Assembly (NCBI GenBank): GCA_965220465.1
Contig: CBDCPZ010000022.1
Coordinates: forward strand, 124,001 to 188,000
From: JAHDHW01 sp965220465
GTDB taxonomy: Bacteria > Bacteroidota > Bacteroidia > Chitinophagales > Saprospiraceae
DNA length: 64,000 nucleotides
Direction of reading: 5' to 3'
In this document: piece after piece, positions 18,549-27,075 of the stretch
Numbering within the stretch: position 1 is the stretch's first letter
How the letters are laid out: the number at the start of each line of letters is the position of its first letter
Notes under the pieces: generated by a model
Databases searched by the model: none
Told to the model about the DNA's origin: nothing
The model's input: the letters and a program-made list of their open reading frames with translations, nothing else
Translations under genes and position numbers: made by a program

Positions 18549-19682
18549 ATGGAAGAAAGATTAAGAAAATGGCGACTTATCCTGGGAAATCAAGCTAATC
18601 CGGCTGACGACATTCCACTCGATGGAGAAAATCGTCGGATGGATCAGATTTTAGAAGCACTTTATGATACGGAAAGAAAGGGCGGCCTGGGCAATTCCTC
18701 TCCAAATGTAAATACATGGCTTGGAGATATCCGAAAATATTTTCCGAAATCTGTGGTCCAAATTATTCAAAAAGACGCATTGGAGCGCATTGGTTTACAA
18801 CAAATGCTCCTGGAACCGGAATTGCTCGAATCCGCCGAACCCGATATTAACCTTGCAGCTACCATACTTTCTTTAAACAAAGTAATGCCAGAAAAAACTA
18901 AAGCTACAGCAAGACTTGTAGTCCAAAAAGTGGTGGAGGAAATTGAGAAAAAAATTAAAAGCCCCATGCAGGAGGCGATAAATGGTGCATTGAGTCGTGC
19001 CATTCGAAATCGTCGTCCAAAGCATAGTGAAATCGACTGGAATCGAACTATTTTAAAAAATTTAAAAACCTATCAACAAGATTTAAACACTATTATTCCT
19101 GAACATTTAATCGGTTTTGGAAAAAAAAGCCAGTCTTTGAAAAACGTTATTTTACTGGTTGATCAAAGTGGGTCAATGGCTGCTTCGATGGTTTATGCTG
19201 GTATTTTTGGTGCAGTGATGGCTTCTCTTCGTTCACTAAAAACCCACATGGTTGTCTTTGATACAGCAGTTGTTGACCTGACCGAAGAGTTGGACGATCC
19301 TGTTGAATTACTTTTTTCTACCCAACTTGGAGGTGGAACAGACATCAACAAAGCATTGATCTATGCTGAAAAACTGATTTCGAATCCCGCAGAAACTATA
19401 TTGATTCTTATCTCTGATTTGTTCGAAGGAGGCAACGAAAATGAAATGATGAAACGAATAGGATCCATCAAAGCTTCCGGTGTTTCTTTTATCACATTAC
19501 TTGCGCTCAATGATCAAGGAGCTCCTTCTTTTGATAAATCAAACGCTGGAAAACTGGCTAATTTGGACATTCCTTCATTTGCTTGTACGCCTAATAAATT
19601 TCCGGACTTAATTGCTTCAGCAATCAAAAAAGAAAGTATCAATAATTGGATGGCAAGAAATGAAATTGTTGGGAAAGGATGA
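18549..19682 (+). CDS. VWA-domain protein, orphan relative of MoxR-associated VWA proteins
   Basis: A 377-residue soluble protein. Residues 1-195 are mostly helical and charged. Residues about 197-370 form a von Willebrand factor A domain: a metal site DQSGS near residue 205, a conserved Thr in LGGGTDINKA near 262 and the strand ILILISDLFEGG. From memory it resembles VWA proteins usually encoded beside a MoxR-type ATPase, a SWIM-domain protein and a DUF5682 protein. None of these neighbours is present here, and the MoxR gene 15 kb away sits in a different type of operon. Function unknown; probably an ATPase-assisted chaperone or metal-insertion partner. Confidence 0.8.
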   Translation: MEERLRKWRLILGNQANPADDIPLDGENRRMDQILEALYDTERKGGLGNSSPNVNTWLGDIRKYFPKSVVQIIQKDALERIGLQQMLLEPELLESAEPDINLAATILSLNKVMPEKTKATARLVVQKVVEEIEKKIKSPMQEAINGALSRAIRNRRPKHSEIDWNRTILKNLKTYQQDLNTIIPEHLIGFGKKSQSLKNVILLVDQSGSMAASMVYAGIFGAVMASLRSLKTHMVVFDTAVVDLTEELDDPVELLFSTQLGGGTDINKALIYAEKLISNPAETILILISDLFEGGNENEMMKRIGSIKASGVSFITLLALNDQGAPSFDKSNAGKLANLDIPSFACTPNKFPDLIASAIKKESINNWMARNEIVGKG

Positions 19683-19708
19683 GTAGCAAACCCGCTAAAC
19701 CTGGTACG

Positions 19709-19808
19709 AGGTGCGAGTTGTCAGTTGTTATGAGTTATGAGTTATGAGTTAAAAAAATTCAAGCCTTAACCTCTAACTTTTGACTTTTTACCTCTTGCTT
19801 CTTACCTC
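19709..19808. repeat. Degenerate heptamer repeat cluster in two opposed arms
   Basis: The left arm (19709-19750) reads as six consecutive heptamers, the last three identical (ATGAGTT). After a short A-run and spacer, the right arm (19767-19808) reads as six heptamers that all fit TNRCYTY: TAACCTC, TAACTTT, TGACTTT, TTACCTC, TTGCTTC and TTACCTC. Their reverse complements (for example GAGGTTA, AAAGTTA) resemble the left-arm units, so the whole is a loose inverted repeat between convergent genes. Seven-base periodicity is seen directly; its role is unknown. It is related in style to the perfect heptamer array at 31332. Confidence 0.75.
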
Positions 19809-19812
19809 TTGG

Positions 19813-21285
19813 TCATTTGCAACTATTCTTCAATAACTGGTGATAAAATCGAATTGCATTTTTATAATCTTCAACTCCCACTCTTTCATCAATCCCATGA
19901 ATCCGCTTGGTATTTTCTTTTGTCATTTTTAAGGGCATAAAACGATAAATGTTTTTTGAAACTTCAATATAATGACGACTATCTGTTGCTGCTAAAACCA
20001 ATGTTGGTGCAACAATTATATCAGAAAAAATTTCATGCGCTGTTTTTTCAATAACCCGATACCCAAAAGAATCAGAATCCGAAATTGGAGAAGGCTCACT
20101 GCTAAATTGTTCGTCTCCTGCCACAACTTCAACACGATCGTCATTAATCGTACTTTTTACATAATCCATAACCGATTGAATCGTCTCATTCGGTGCAATC
20201 CGGAAATTAATTATTGCAGTAGCTTCAGAAGGTAAAACGTTGTCTTTTATACCGCTTTGAAGAATTGTCGGGGCAACGGTTGTGCGAATCAGCGCATTGG
20301 TTGTGGATGCTCCCGATAATTGCCAGGTCAGCAAGCCTTCCGTCAGCCACCTGTTTGCAAATACAGTTTTCATCGGGAAACTCATTTCTGGGCCAGCATA
20401 ATTAAACAGCGATTCAATCGGTCCTTCAATTTTTGATGGAAAAGGATTGTTTTGCAATTTTAAAATTGCCTTGCTCAGGATTCCGATAGTAGTTTCAGCA
20501 GGTGGCATGGAGGAGTGTCCGCCACTTGAAAGGCGCGCTGTCAATTTGAGTGTTGTGTACCCTTTTTCGGCAGTACCGATCAAAGCAACAGGTTTTGACA
20601 ATCCCGGCAAAGCGTTTTCAATTAAAACCATCCCTTCATCCAAAACATACTCAAAGTTTAATCCTTGCTGTTCAAACATTCGCGCGATCGCTTTGGCTCC
20701 GTTAAATCCACTAATTTCTTCATCGTGTCCACATGCCAGATAAACGGTTCGCTCAGGTTGGTAATCCTCTTTTAATAGTAATTCAATCGCTTCAAGAATT
20801 CCTAAAATACTCACTTTGTCATCCAAAGTCCCTCTGCCCCAAATGAACCCATCTCTTACCAAACCGCTGTAAGGAGGATGCGTCCAGGTTTTCCAGCTTT
20901 CTTCTTCAACGGGGACCACATCGATATGCCCCAACAACAAAATCGGGTCTAACCGAGGATTCTTTCCTGGCCATTTGTACACAATACTGAAATCGTTTAC
21001 AATGCCTTTTTCAAGTAAAGAATCAACCAACAAAAAATTGGAATCGAGATAGTTCTGAAAAGCTAAAAAAGCTGCTGTATCAATGTGATCTTCGTAAGAA
21101 GTTGTGGTGATCTGAATCACTTCTGAAAGATGTTTAACCACATCATCACTAATAGGAATGGCTTCTATTGTAGGAATGCTAATCTGTCTTGAATTGTAGG
21201 AAATAGTTTTAAAAACCATTATTCCAATAATTACAAGCAGCGTAAAAAAAAGTATTCTACGAATCAGCCATTTCAATCTTTTCAT
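19813..21285 (-). CDS. M20 family metallopeptidase, membrane-anchored carboxypeptidase S-like
   Basis: About 490 residues. An N-terminal hydrophobic segment (FFTLLVIIGIMVFKTI) acts as an anchor or signal. The M20 metal-binding and catalytic motifs are in order: LLGHIDVVP, GRGTLDDK and HDEEISGFNGA, followed by a dimerisation domain and a late metal-binding His segment (ATDSRHY). The size and anchor match the carboxypeptidase S/PM20D1 group, which cleave C-terminal residues or N-acyl amino acids. The ATG at 21285 is preferred to a TTG two codons upstream. The gene ends a few bases from the heptamer repeat cluster. Confidence 0.9.
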   Translation of the reverse strand: MKRLKWLIRRILFFTLLVIIGIMVFKTISYNSRQISIPTIEAIPISDDVVKHLSEVIQITTTSYEDHIDTAAFLAFQNYLDSNFLLVDSLLEKGIVNDFSIVYKWPGKNPRLDPILLLGHIDVVPVEEESWKTWTHPPYSGLVRDGFIWGRGTLDDKVSILGILEAIELLLKEDYQPERTVYLACGHDEEISGFNGAKAIARMFEQQGLNFEYVLDEGMVLIENALPGLSKPVALIGTAEKGYTTLKLTARLSSGGHSSMPPAETTIGILSKAILKLQNNPFPSKIEGPIESLFNYAGPEMSFPMKTVFANRWLTEGLLTWQLSGASTTNALIRTTVAPTILQSGIKDNVLPSEATAIINFRIAPNETIQSVMDYVKSTINDDRVEVVAGDEQFSSEPSPISDSDSFGYRVIEKTAHEIFSDIIVAPTLVLAATDSRHYIEVSKNIYRFMPLKMTKENTKRIHGIDERVGVEDYKNAIRFYHQLLKNSCK

Positions 21286-21337
21286 ATTCAAAATCGGATT
21301 TCTGGTGAATTCTTCAGTTAACGAAAAAAGAAGTTTA

Positions 21338-21345
21338 TAGTTTTG
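21338..21345 (+). promoter_or_regulatory. Bacteroidota -7 element (TAGTTTTG)
   Basis: TAnnTTTG match 61 bases before the glycosyltransferase start codon. No clear -33 element. Confidence 0.35.
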
Positions 21346-21405
21346 CCTTCTTTAAACGGGTTATTCTCATTTTTGTGAAAAATACTAAATTTTTAAACTT
21401 ACAAC

Positions 21406-22278
21406 ATGCGGATTGTTGGATTTACTTTTATAAAAAATGCGATAAAATACGATTATCCGATCGTGGAAGCCATCCTCTCTATTTTACCGCTTTGTGATGA
21501 AGTAGTTGTATCCGTTGGGAAGTCTGAAGATCATACCTTGGAACTTGTTTCATCAATCGATCCGAAAAAAGTAAGGGTTGTTGAAACAGTCTGGGAGGAA
21601 AACCTCAGAGAAGGCGGTGCGGTACTCGCTGAAGAAACCAATAAAGCATTTGATGCCATCGGAGATGATGCAGATTGGTGTTTTTATATTCAAGGTGATG
21701 AAATTTTGCATGAGCAATATCATGATGCTGTAAAAAAGGGAATGCTCCAATACAAAGACGAAGAAAGGGTAGAGGGTCTACTTTTTAAATACAAACATTT
21801 CTACGGCTCTTACGACTATATTGGAAATTCCAGAAATTGGTATCGTCATGAAGTTCGGATCATCAGAAATGATAAAAATATCCGGTCTTATAAAGATGCA
21901 CAAGGATTTCGAAAGAATGGTAAAAAACTGAATGTCAAATCTTTAGACGGCTACATTTACCATTATGGCTGGGTAAAACATCCTCAGCAGCAACAATTAA
22001 AACAGCAAAATTTCAACAAACTCTGGCATAGCGATCAGTGGATTAGCCAGCATGTTTCTGATGTGGAAGAGTTTGATTATTCGCAAATTGATTCGCTGGA
22101 ATTATTCAAAGGAACACATCCAAAAGTTATCCAGGAACGGATCAAACAAACGAATTGGAACTTTTCATTCGACCCAACGAAACTTAAATTATCTGCAAAA
22201 GAAAAATTTTCGCGAATAGTGGAAAAGTGGACCGGTTATCGAATCGGCGAGTATAAAAATTATAAACTGCTCCGTTAG
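21406..22278 (+). CDS. Family 2 glycosyltransferase-like protein
   Basis: A 290-residue cytoplasmic protein with a GT-A fold start (MRIVGFTFIKNAIKYDYPI), a nucleotide-binding-type LCDEVVVSVGKSEDHT and an acidic motif in FYIQGDEILHE at about residues 93-103, in place of a classic DxD. No membrane segment is present. It probably adds a sugar in surface polysaccharide or glycan synthesis. It converges on rfbA with only 7 bases between stops. Donor and acceptor cannot be inferred. Confidence 0.78.
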   Translation: MRIVGFTFIKNAIKYDYPIVEAILSILPLCDEVVVSVGKSEDHTLELVSSIDPKKVRVVETVWEENLREGGAVLAEETNKAFDAIGDDADWCFYIQGDEILHEQYHDAVKKGMLQYKDEERVEGLLFKYKHFYGSYDYIGNSRNWYRHEVRIIRNDKNIRSYKDAQGFRKNGKKLNVKSLDGYIYHYGWVKHPQQQQLKQQNFNKLWHSDQWISQHVSDVEEFDYSQIDSLELFKGTHPKVIQERIKQTNWNFSFDPTKLKLSAKEKFSRIVEKWTGYRIGEYKNYKLLR

Positions 22279-22285
22279 GTTATAT

Positions 22286-23155
22286 TTAAATCTCTTTTTT
22301 CAGAATATTGAGCAGATATTCACCATAACCACTTTTGATATATTTGTTGCCAAGGTATTCGAGTTGAGTGTCGTTTATAAAACCCATTTCATGCGCGATT
22401 TCTTCGATACAGCCAATTTTAAGCCCTTGCCGATCTTCGATGACTTCTATAAATTGTCCCGCCTGTATTAATGATTTATGGGTTCCCGTATCCAGCCACG
22501 CAACTCCACGACCTAAGACGCCAACTTTGAGCTTTCCCTGGGAGAGGTAATATTTGTTGACGTCGGTGATTTCATACTCTCCTCTTGCACTTGGCTTTAA
22601 ATTTTTCGCCACTTCGACCACACTATTATCATAAAAATATAAACCAGGTACAGCGTAGTTAGATTTCGGTTTCGTTGGTTTTTCTTCAATACTGATTGCA
22701 TGGAAATCCTCATCAAATTCTACAACGCCATATCGTTCGGGATCAGCGACCCGATAGGCAAAGACAACGCCACCATCAGGATTTGCGCTTTCTTGTAAAA
22801 GTTCTTTTAAACCATTCCCATAAAAAATATTATCTCCTAAAATCAAAGCCACACTATCGTCGCCGATAAACTCTTCCCCTAAAACAAAAGCCTGCGCAAG
22901 GCCATTGGGTTCATATTGGGCTTTATAAGAAAAATTGCATCCTATTTCGCTTCCGCTTCCAAGCAATTTCTTAAAGTGGGGAAGATCATCTGGAGTAGAA
23001 ATAATCATAATTTCCCGAATCCCGGCAGACATTAAAGTGGAGAGCGGATAATAAATCATTGGTTTGTCATAAACAGGCATAAGCTGTTTGCTCACGGCTA
23101 AAGTCAAAGGGTAAAGTCTAGTGCCGAGTCCGCCGGCTAAGATAATTCCTTTCAT
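22286..23155 (-). CDS. rfbA: Glucose-1-phosphate thymidylyltransferase
   Basis: A 289-residue sugar nucleotidyltransferase. The signature GGLGTRLYPLT lies at residues 8-18, followed by KQLMPVYDKPMIYYPLS. Further matches are LILGDNIFYGNGL (metal-binding Asp), GVVEFDEDFHAISIEEKP and WLDTGTHKSL. It makes dTDP-glucose from dTTP and glucose 1-phosphate, the first step of dTDP-rhamnose synthesis. The length is normal for RfbA/RmlA. The partners rfbB, rfbC and rfbD are not beside it, so they must be elsewhere or the product feeds another dTDP-sugar route. Confidence 0.95.
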   Translation of the reverse strand: MKGIILAGGLGTRLYPLTLAVSKQLMPVYDKPMIYYPLSTLMSAGIREIMIISTPDDLPHFKKLLGSGSEIGCNFSYKAQYEPNGLAQAFVLGEEFIGDDSVALILGDNIFYGNGLKELLQESANPDGGVVFAYRVADPERYGVVEFDEDFHAISIEEKPTKPKSNYAVPGLYFYDNSVVEVAKNLKPSARGEYEITDVNKYYLSQGKLKVGVLGRGVAWLDTGTHKSLIQAGQFIEVIEDRQGLKIGCIEEIAHEMGFINDTQLEYLGNKYIKSGYGEYLLNILKKEI

Positions 23156-23203
23156 AAAAGAGGTAAAATTAGAAGGATTTTTGGTTATGTAGTTTTTAAA
23201 AAA

Positions 23204-23575
23204 TCAAGCCGAATCCATTTCCTGGAAAATCCGTTTGATCCGCAAAATAAGTTCATTGGGTTTGAATGGCTTTGCAATAAAATCCGTAGCACCCATTCGA
23301 AAAGCTTCGAGGACAACATCTTCATGCTCCAATGCAGAGATTACGATAATGGGTAATGCATTGCGCATATCTTTTCTGACAAATTCGATCAACTCAAGGC
23401 CGGTTACAAAAGGCATCAGAATGTCCGCCACAACCAAATCAGGCTTTTCAACCTTTATTTTTTCTAAGGCTATCTTACCATTTTCGGCAATCAATACTTC
23501 AAAGCCTTGCTTGCGGAGTCGAAACTCCAAGGCAGTTAACATGATTTCTTCATCTTCGCAAATCAGAATTTTCAT
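23204..23575 (-). CDS. Single-domain response regulator (receiver only)
   Basis: A 123-residue CheY-like receiver domain with no output domain. The acidic pocket is CEDEE (residues 6-10), the phospho-acceptor Asp is in ADILMP (about residue 51), followed by Ser in VISALE (about 80) and Lys in AKPFKP (about 102). It lies downstream of the Hpt and hybrid-kinase genes on the same strand, so it may be the end acceptor of that phosphorelay. The 268-base gap before it leaves room for its own promoter. Confidence 0.88.
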   Translation of the reverse strand: MKILICEDEEIMLTALEFRLRKQGFEVLIAENGKIALEKIKVEKPDLVVADILMPFVTGLELIEFVRKDMRNALPIIVISALEHEDVVLEAFRMGATDFIAKPFKPNELILRIKRIFQEMDSA

Positions 23576-23843
23576 ATAAATATCCTAAAGGCTTAACAAA
23601 AAGCAGAAATACGAATCGTATCACTCTGTGACGTACAAGCGCATAAAGATATAAAGATAAATTGAAATGTTAAGGTGAGACTAAATCAACCCTATACTAA
23701 TTTTTGATAGGCAGGAGAAAACCATTCTAATATAATGTATTTACGCCGCTAAAATGCAGCAAATAACTTAATCGCCTGAAGCTTTTAGTATTATTTTAAA
23801 ATGTCTTAAAACAATTTCAAGCTTAAACTAACTACCTAAAGGA

Positions 23844-24203
23844 TTAAAGATTAGAGAGTTCTTGCTGTAACTCCTCTATAGCCATTGGATATAATTTTTC
23901 AAGTACAATGACTAAGTCTTCTAACGAACCCGATGAAGGTTCGGACTTTGCAAGTATCTCAATTTGTTGGTTGGCATCAGTCATTTCTTCATTACCAACA
24001 AATGCCAAAGTAGATTTCATCTTATGGCTAACAGAACTGAGTGTCTCCCAATCCTTATGTTGTAACAATTCTGTCATTTTCTTAACTTCCTGTGGAAGTT
24101 CTTCTAACAACATTTCCAACATAATTTGTTTCATGGAATCGTCACCGTCTGACATCATATCCATATAATCAAGATTGATGTATTTATAAATTTTCACATT
24201 CAT
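23844..24203 (-). CDS. Histidine phosphotransfer (Hpt) domain protein
   Basis: A 119-residue, all-helical Hpt protein. The phospho-accepting His is about residue 60 in SSVSHKMKST, the classic H-K-x-K-S/G-x Hpt motif. It follows the hybrid histidine kinase after only 3 bases, so the two are almost certainly co-translated. It should accept phosphate from the C-terminal receiver of the kinase and pass it to a response regulator, perhaps the lone receiver gene downstream. Confidence 0.9.
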   Translation of the reverse strand: MNVKIYKYINLDYMDMMSDGDDSMKQIMLEMLLEELPQEVKKMTELLQHKDWETLSSVSHKMKSTLAFVGNEEMTDANQQIEILAKSEPSSGSLEDLVIVLEKLYPMAIEELQQELSNL

Positions 24204-24206
24204 GGG

Positions 24207-26516
24207 TCAAAGTTGAGAATAATGAGTAATTTTTTCGAATAATTGTTGAGGTTCAAAAGGTTTCAACACAAAATCATCCATTCCATATTCCTTAAATTTG
24301 TTGTCTTTTGCAATATGTGCATGAGCAGTCATTGCAAGGATTGGAATTTTTGCAATTTCGGGAGGCATTTCATTGCGAATATAATTGGTTGTTTCGTATC
24401 CATCTAAAATGGGCATTTGAATGTCCATCAAAATGATATCGAAATCCTTCTTTTCATTTAAAATATCAATCGCTTCCTGTCCATTATTAGCAATGGTGAT
24501 TTTAATATTTTCCCATTGCTTTTCCAATGTTTTACGAGCCACGAGCTGGTTCATTTTGTGGTCCTCAACGAGCAATAAATTAATTGCTAAATCAGCATTT
24601 ATTTTACTGGTAGGAACAGAAGGGTTTGAAGATTGATCAATATTTGAAATTTGACCTTTTCTAAAAACCATATCGAAAAAGAACAAGGATCCTTTCCCCA
24701 GTTTGCTTTGTGCTCCTATCCTTCCACCCTGCTGAGTAACCAAGTTTTTTGCAATGGAAAGCCCTAATCCGGTTCCTTCATACAAGCGCTCTTTTTGGCG
24801 AATTCTGGTAAATGTTTCGAATATTGCTTCCAGTTTATCATCTGGTATTCCTATCCCACTATCTTCCACTTCAAATCTTAAATGGATATTTTCCCTCTTT
24901 TCCGATAGTTTTTTTACAGTTACTTTAACAAAACCGGTATCTGTAAATTTTACTGCATTTCCGACCAGATTATAAAGGATTTGATTCAATCGGAGTTTAT
25001 CTCCTATGATATATTTCGGAACGTCGGGCTCAATATTAAGCTTAAATCCGAGGTCTTTTTCGTTAATTTTGTATTGCATCACATTGACCATATTGGACAA
25101 TACCTGATATAAGTCAAAGTTTTTATCTTCAAATACTATCTTTCCGTTTTGAAGGGTTGATATTTCTAAAATATCGTTAATTATGCCAAGCAAAATCTCA
25201 GAAGATTGTTTGACAGAACTAATGTAATTGTCTTGCTCTTCATTAAGGTCAGTTTGAATCAGAAGATTGCTCATACCCAAAATAGCATTCATTGGGGTAC
25301 GCATTTCATGACTGATACTAGCAATAAATTGTTCTTTCATTTTAGACGATTGCCTCGCCAGGTCACGCGCTTTACGCATTTCTTCCGCTTGCTTGCTTTC
25401 TGTGATATCCCTTATTATGGCATTGTATCCTACAAAATCTTCTGCCTCTAATATCGTGGCAGTAATAATACAGTATCTTCTTTTTCCATTTTTACAAACC
25501 ACTTCCAATTCATAGTCTTTAACCGCTTCTTTCGATTTTACTAATTTTAAAAATGATTCTATTGCATCAGACGGTTCATATAATGTATGAATATCTTCGA
25601 GTGCTTTCAGTTCGTCATGATTAAAACCAAATAATACAGTCGTGGCTTCATTGAAATCAAGTAACCGTCCATCTAATGTACAGATGTAAATGGCATCTTT
25701 TGATTTATTAAAAACATCCTGATAACGTTCCTGGCTTTTGACAAGCTCTTGTTCGGCAAGTTTCCTTTCTGTAATATCCTGAATGATTCCATTTAAGGCT
25801 AACTTACTATCTGCGGTTGTATTAATCCTGCATTGAATATAAACGTAACGTGTATCACCATTACAAAGCTGGATTTTGATGTCTTTCTTAACCGTTAGTT
25901 CAGCAATTGTTTCAGAATGAATTTCATCGAATATTTTAAATGCCGGCTCTATAACTTTGAGTTCATCTATAAAAGAAGAGCTTTTTTGAATATTTTGCCC
26001 AAAGATTTTATATACTTCATCAGAGGCCGAAAATTCTTTGGTATCAGGAATATATTCCCAATTACCGATATGAGATAGTCGCTGTGTTTCTTCCAATCTT
26101 TTTAAAACACTACTTCTTTCGATAGAATAACGAAGCGATTTTGCAAGCAAATCAGCATCGAATGCTCCTTTTATTAAAAAATCCTGAGCTCCGGCTTTTA
26201 CCGCTTTCACCCCTAAATTTTTATCAGAAAGACCTGTCAATACAATGACGTTGTTGTCGGGAAAACGTTCGAGAAGTTGTTCTAAAGTGTCAAACCCACG
26301 GCTATCCGGAAGGGTTAAATCTAAAAGAATTGCAGCAAAATTGTCATCTCCTTCAAGAGCAGCAATACCATCAGCCAAAGTCGCTTTGTTCGTGATTTTA
26401 CAATTAAGCAAATCAGACTCTGCTAAAAGTAATTCTACCAGACGAGCATCACCAGGATTGTCCTCAATAAGTAAAATCTTATTGTGGCTTTCGAAATTTG
26501 AAATTTCTTCATACAT
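24207..26516 (-). CDS. Hybrid sensor histidine kinase (REC-PAS-PAS-HisKA-HATPase-REC)
   Basis: From ATG 26516 it is 769 residues. In order: a receiver domain (LLIEDNPGD, phospho-Asp in LLDLTLPD, DFLIKG); two PAS domains, each ending in a PAC motif (IIQDITERK, IIRDITESK); a dimerisation/phosphoacceptor domain with SISHEMRTPM; an ATPase domain with N box (NLVGNAVKF), G1 (EDSGIGIPD) and G2 (GTGLGLSIA); and a C-terminal receiver (LLVEDHKMN, ILMDIQMP, LKPFEP). It lacks membrane segments, so it senses a cytoplasmic signal. A TTG at 26585 would add 23 residues. Co-translated with the Hpt gene. Confidence 0.93.
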   Translation of the reverse strand: MYEEISNFESHNKILLIEDNPGDARLVELLLAESDLLNCKITNKATLADGIAALEGDDNFAAILLDLTLPDSRGFDTLEQLLERFPDNNVIVLTGLSDKNLGVKAVKAGAQDFLIKGAFDADLLAKSLRYSIERSSVLKRLEETQRLSHIGNWEYIPDTKEFSASDEVYKIFGQNIQKSSSFIDELKVIEPAFKIFDEIHSETIAELTVKKDIKIQLCNGDTRYVYIQCRINTTADSKLALNGIIQDITERKLAEQELVKSQERYQDVFNKSKDAIYICTLDGRLLDFNEATTVLFGFNHDELKALEDIHTLYEPSDAIESFLKLVKSKEAVKDYELEVVCKNGKRRYCIITATILEAEDFVGYNAIIRDITESKQAEEMRKARDLARQSSKMKEQFIASISHEMRTPMNAILGMSNLLIQTDLNEEQDNYISSVKQSSEILLGIINDILEISTLQNGKIVFEDKNFDLYQVLSNMVNVMQYKINEKDLGFKLNIEPDVPKYIIGDKLRLNQILYNLVGNAVKFTDTGFVKVTVKKLSEKRENIHLRFEVEDSGIGIPDDKLEAIFETFTRIRQKERLYEGTGLGLSIAKNLVTQQGGRIGAQSKLGKGSLFFFDMVFRKGQISNIDQSSNPSVPTSKINADLAINLLLVEDHKMNQLVARKTLEKQWENIKITIANNGQEAIDILNEKKDFDIILMDIQMPILDGYETTNYIRNEMPPEIAKIPILAMTAHAHIAKDNKFKEYGMDDFVLKPFEPQQLFEKITHYSQL

Positions 26517-26646
26517 AGTGGATTCCTCATTACCAAAGTCACGAGATGTCTGATCACTATCCTCAATTAAATAATTATGCTCCAAAATAGACGGTTTTTA
26601 CAAAATAATATATTCTCCAAATTAATGCCAATTTGGGCTGGTATTA

Positions 26647-26994
26647 TTATGAGTATCTAGGTATAAAAACAAAAGTTGCACCACTTTTGCCAACAACAAA
26701 TAGACATAAAAACGCGGCGGGGTCTTTATAGACCGATTTAAATTCATCGATCTTTTCAGTTAAGACAATTTGTTTTGCAACAAATTCTTCCAAAGAAGAC
26801 GCATTCACAGACCAATTACCATCGATCTCTTCAGTATTAAGTGGAATGCCTACTTCTATTGAATCACGGTGTAAAACAAAAACCGGATAGGAGGAAACAT
26901 CTTGTTCCATGATTGTATCGGCAACACTGCCAAGTAGTTGCTTATAAGGTTTTAACTCTTCTTCTTGAATGATTAAATCTTTTTCTTTCTGCAT
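26647..26994 (-). CDS. Small conserved-looking protein upstream of the hybrid kinase
   Basis: A 115-residue soluble protein. The N-terminal third is charged and helical (MQKEKDLIIQEEELKPYK). The rest alternates hydrophobic strands, such as YPVFVLHRDSIEVGIPL, and ends in a hydrophobic strand (AAFLCLFVVGKSGATFVFIP). No motif is recognised. It is on the same strand as the phosphorelay genes, 130 bases upstream of the kinase ATG, so it could be a small accessory or sensory partner. The frame has its own ATG and normal amino-acid composition, which supports a real gene. Confidence 0.65.
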   Translation of the reverse strand: MQKEKDLIIQEEELKPYKQLLGSVADTIMEQDVSSYPVFVLHRDSIEVGIPLNTEEIDGNWSVNASSLEEFVAKQIVLTEKIDEFKSVYKDPAAFLCLFVVGKSGATFVFIPRYS

Positions 26995-27075
26995 GAGAAT
27001 TATTAAATCTTTTTAACACCCTTTACTTTCACACAACAAATATCCGCAAATTTTGAAAAATTACTTCTTGAGAGG

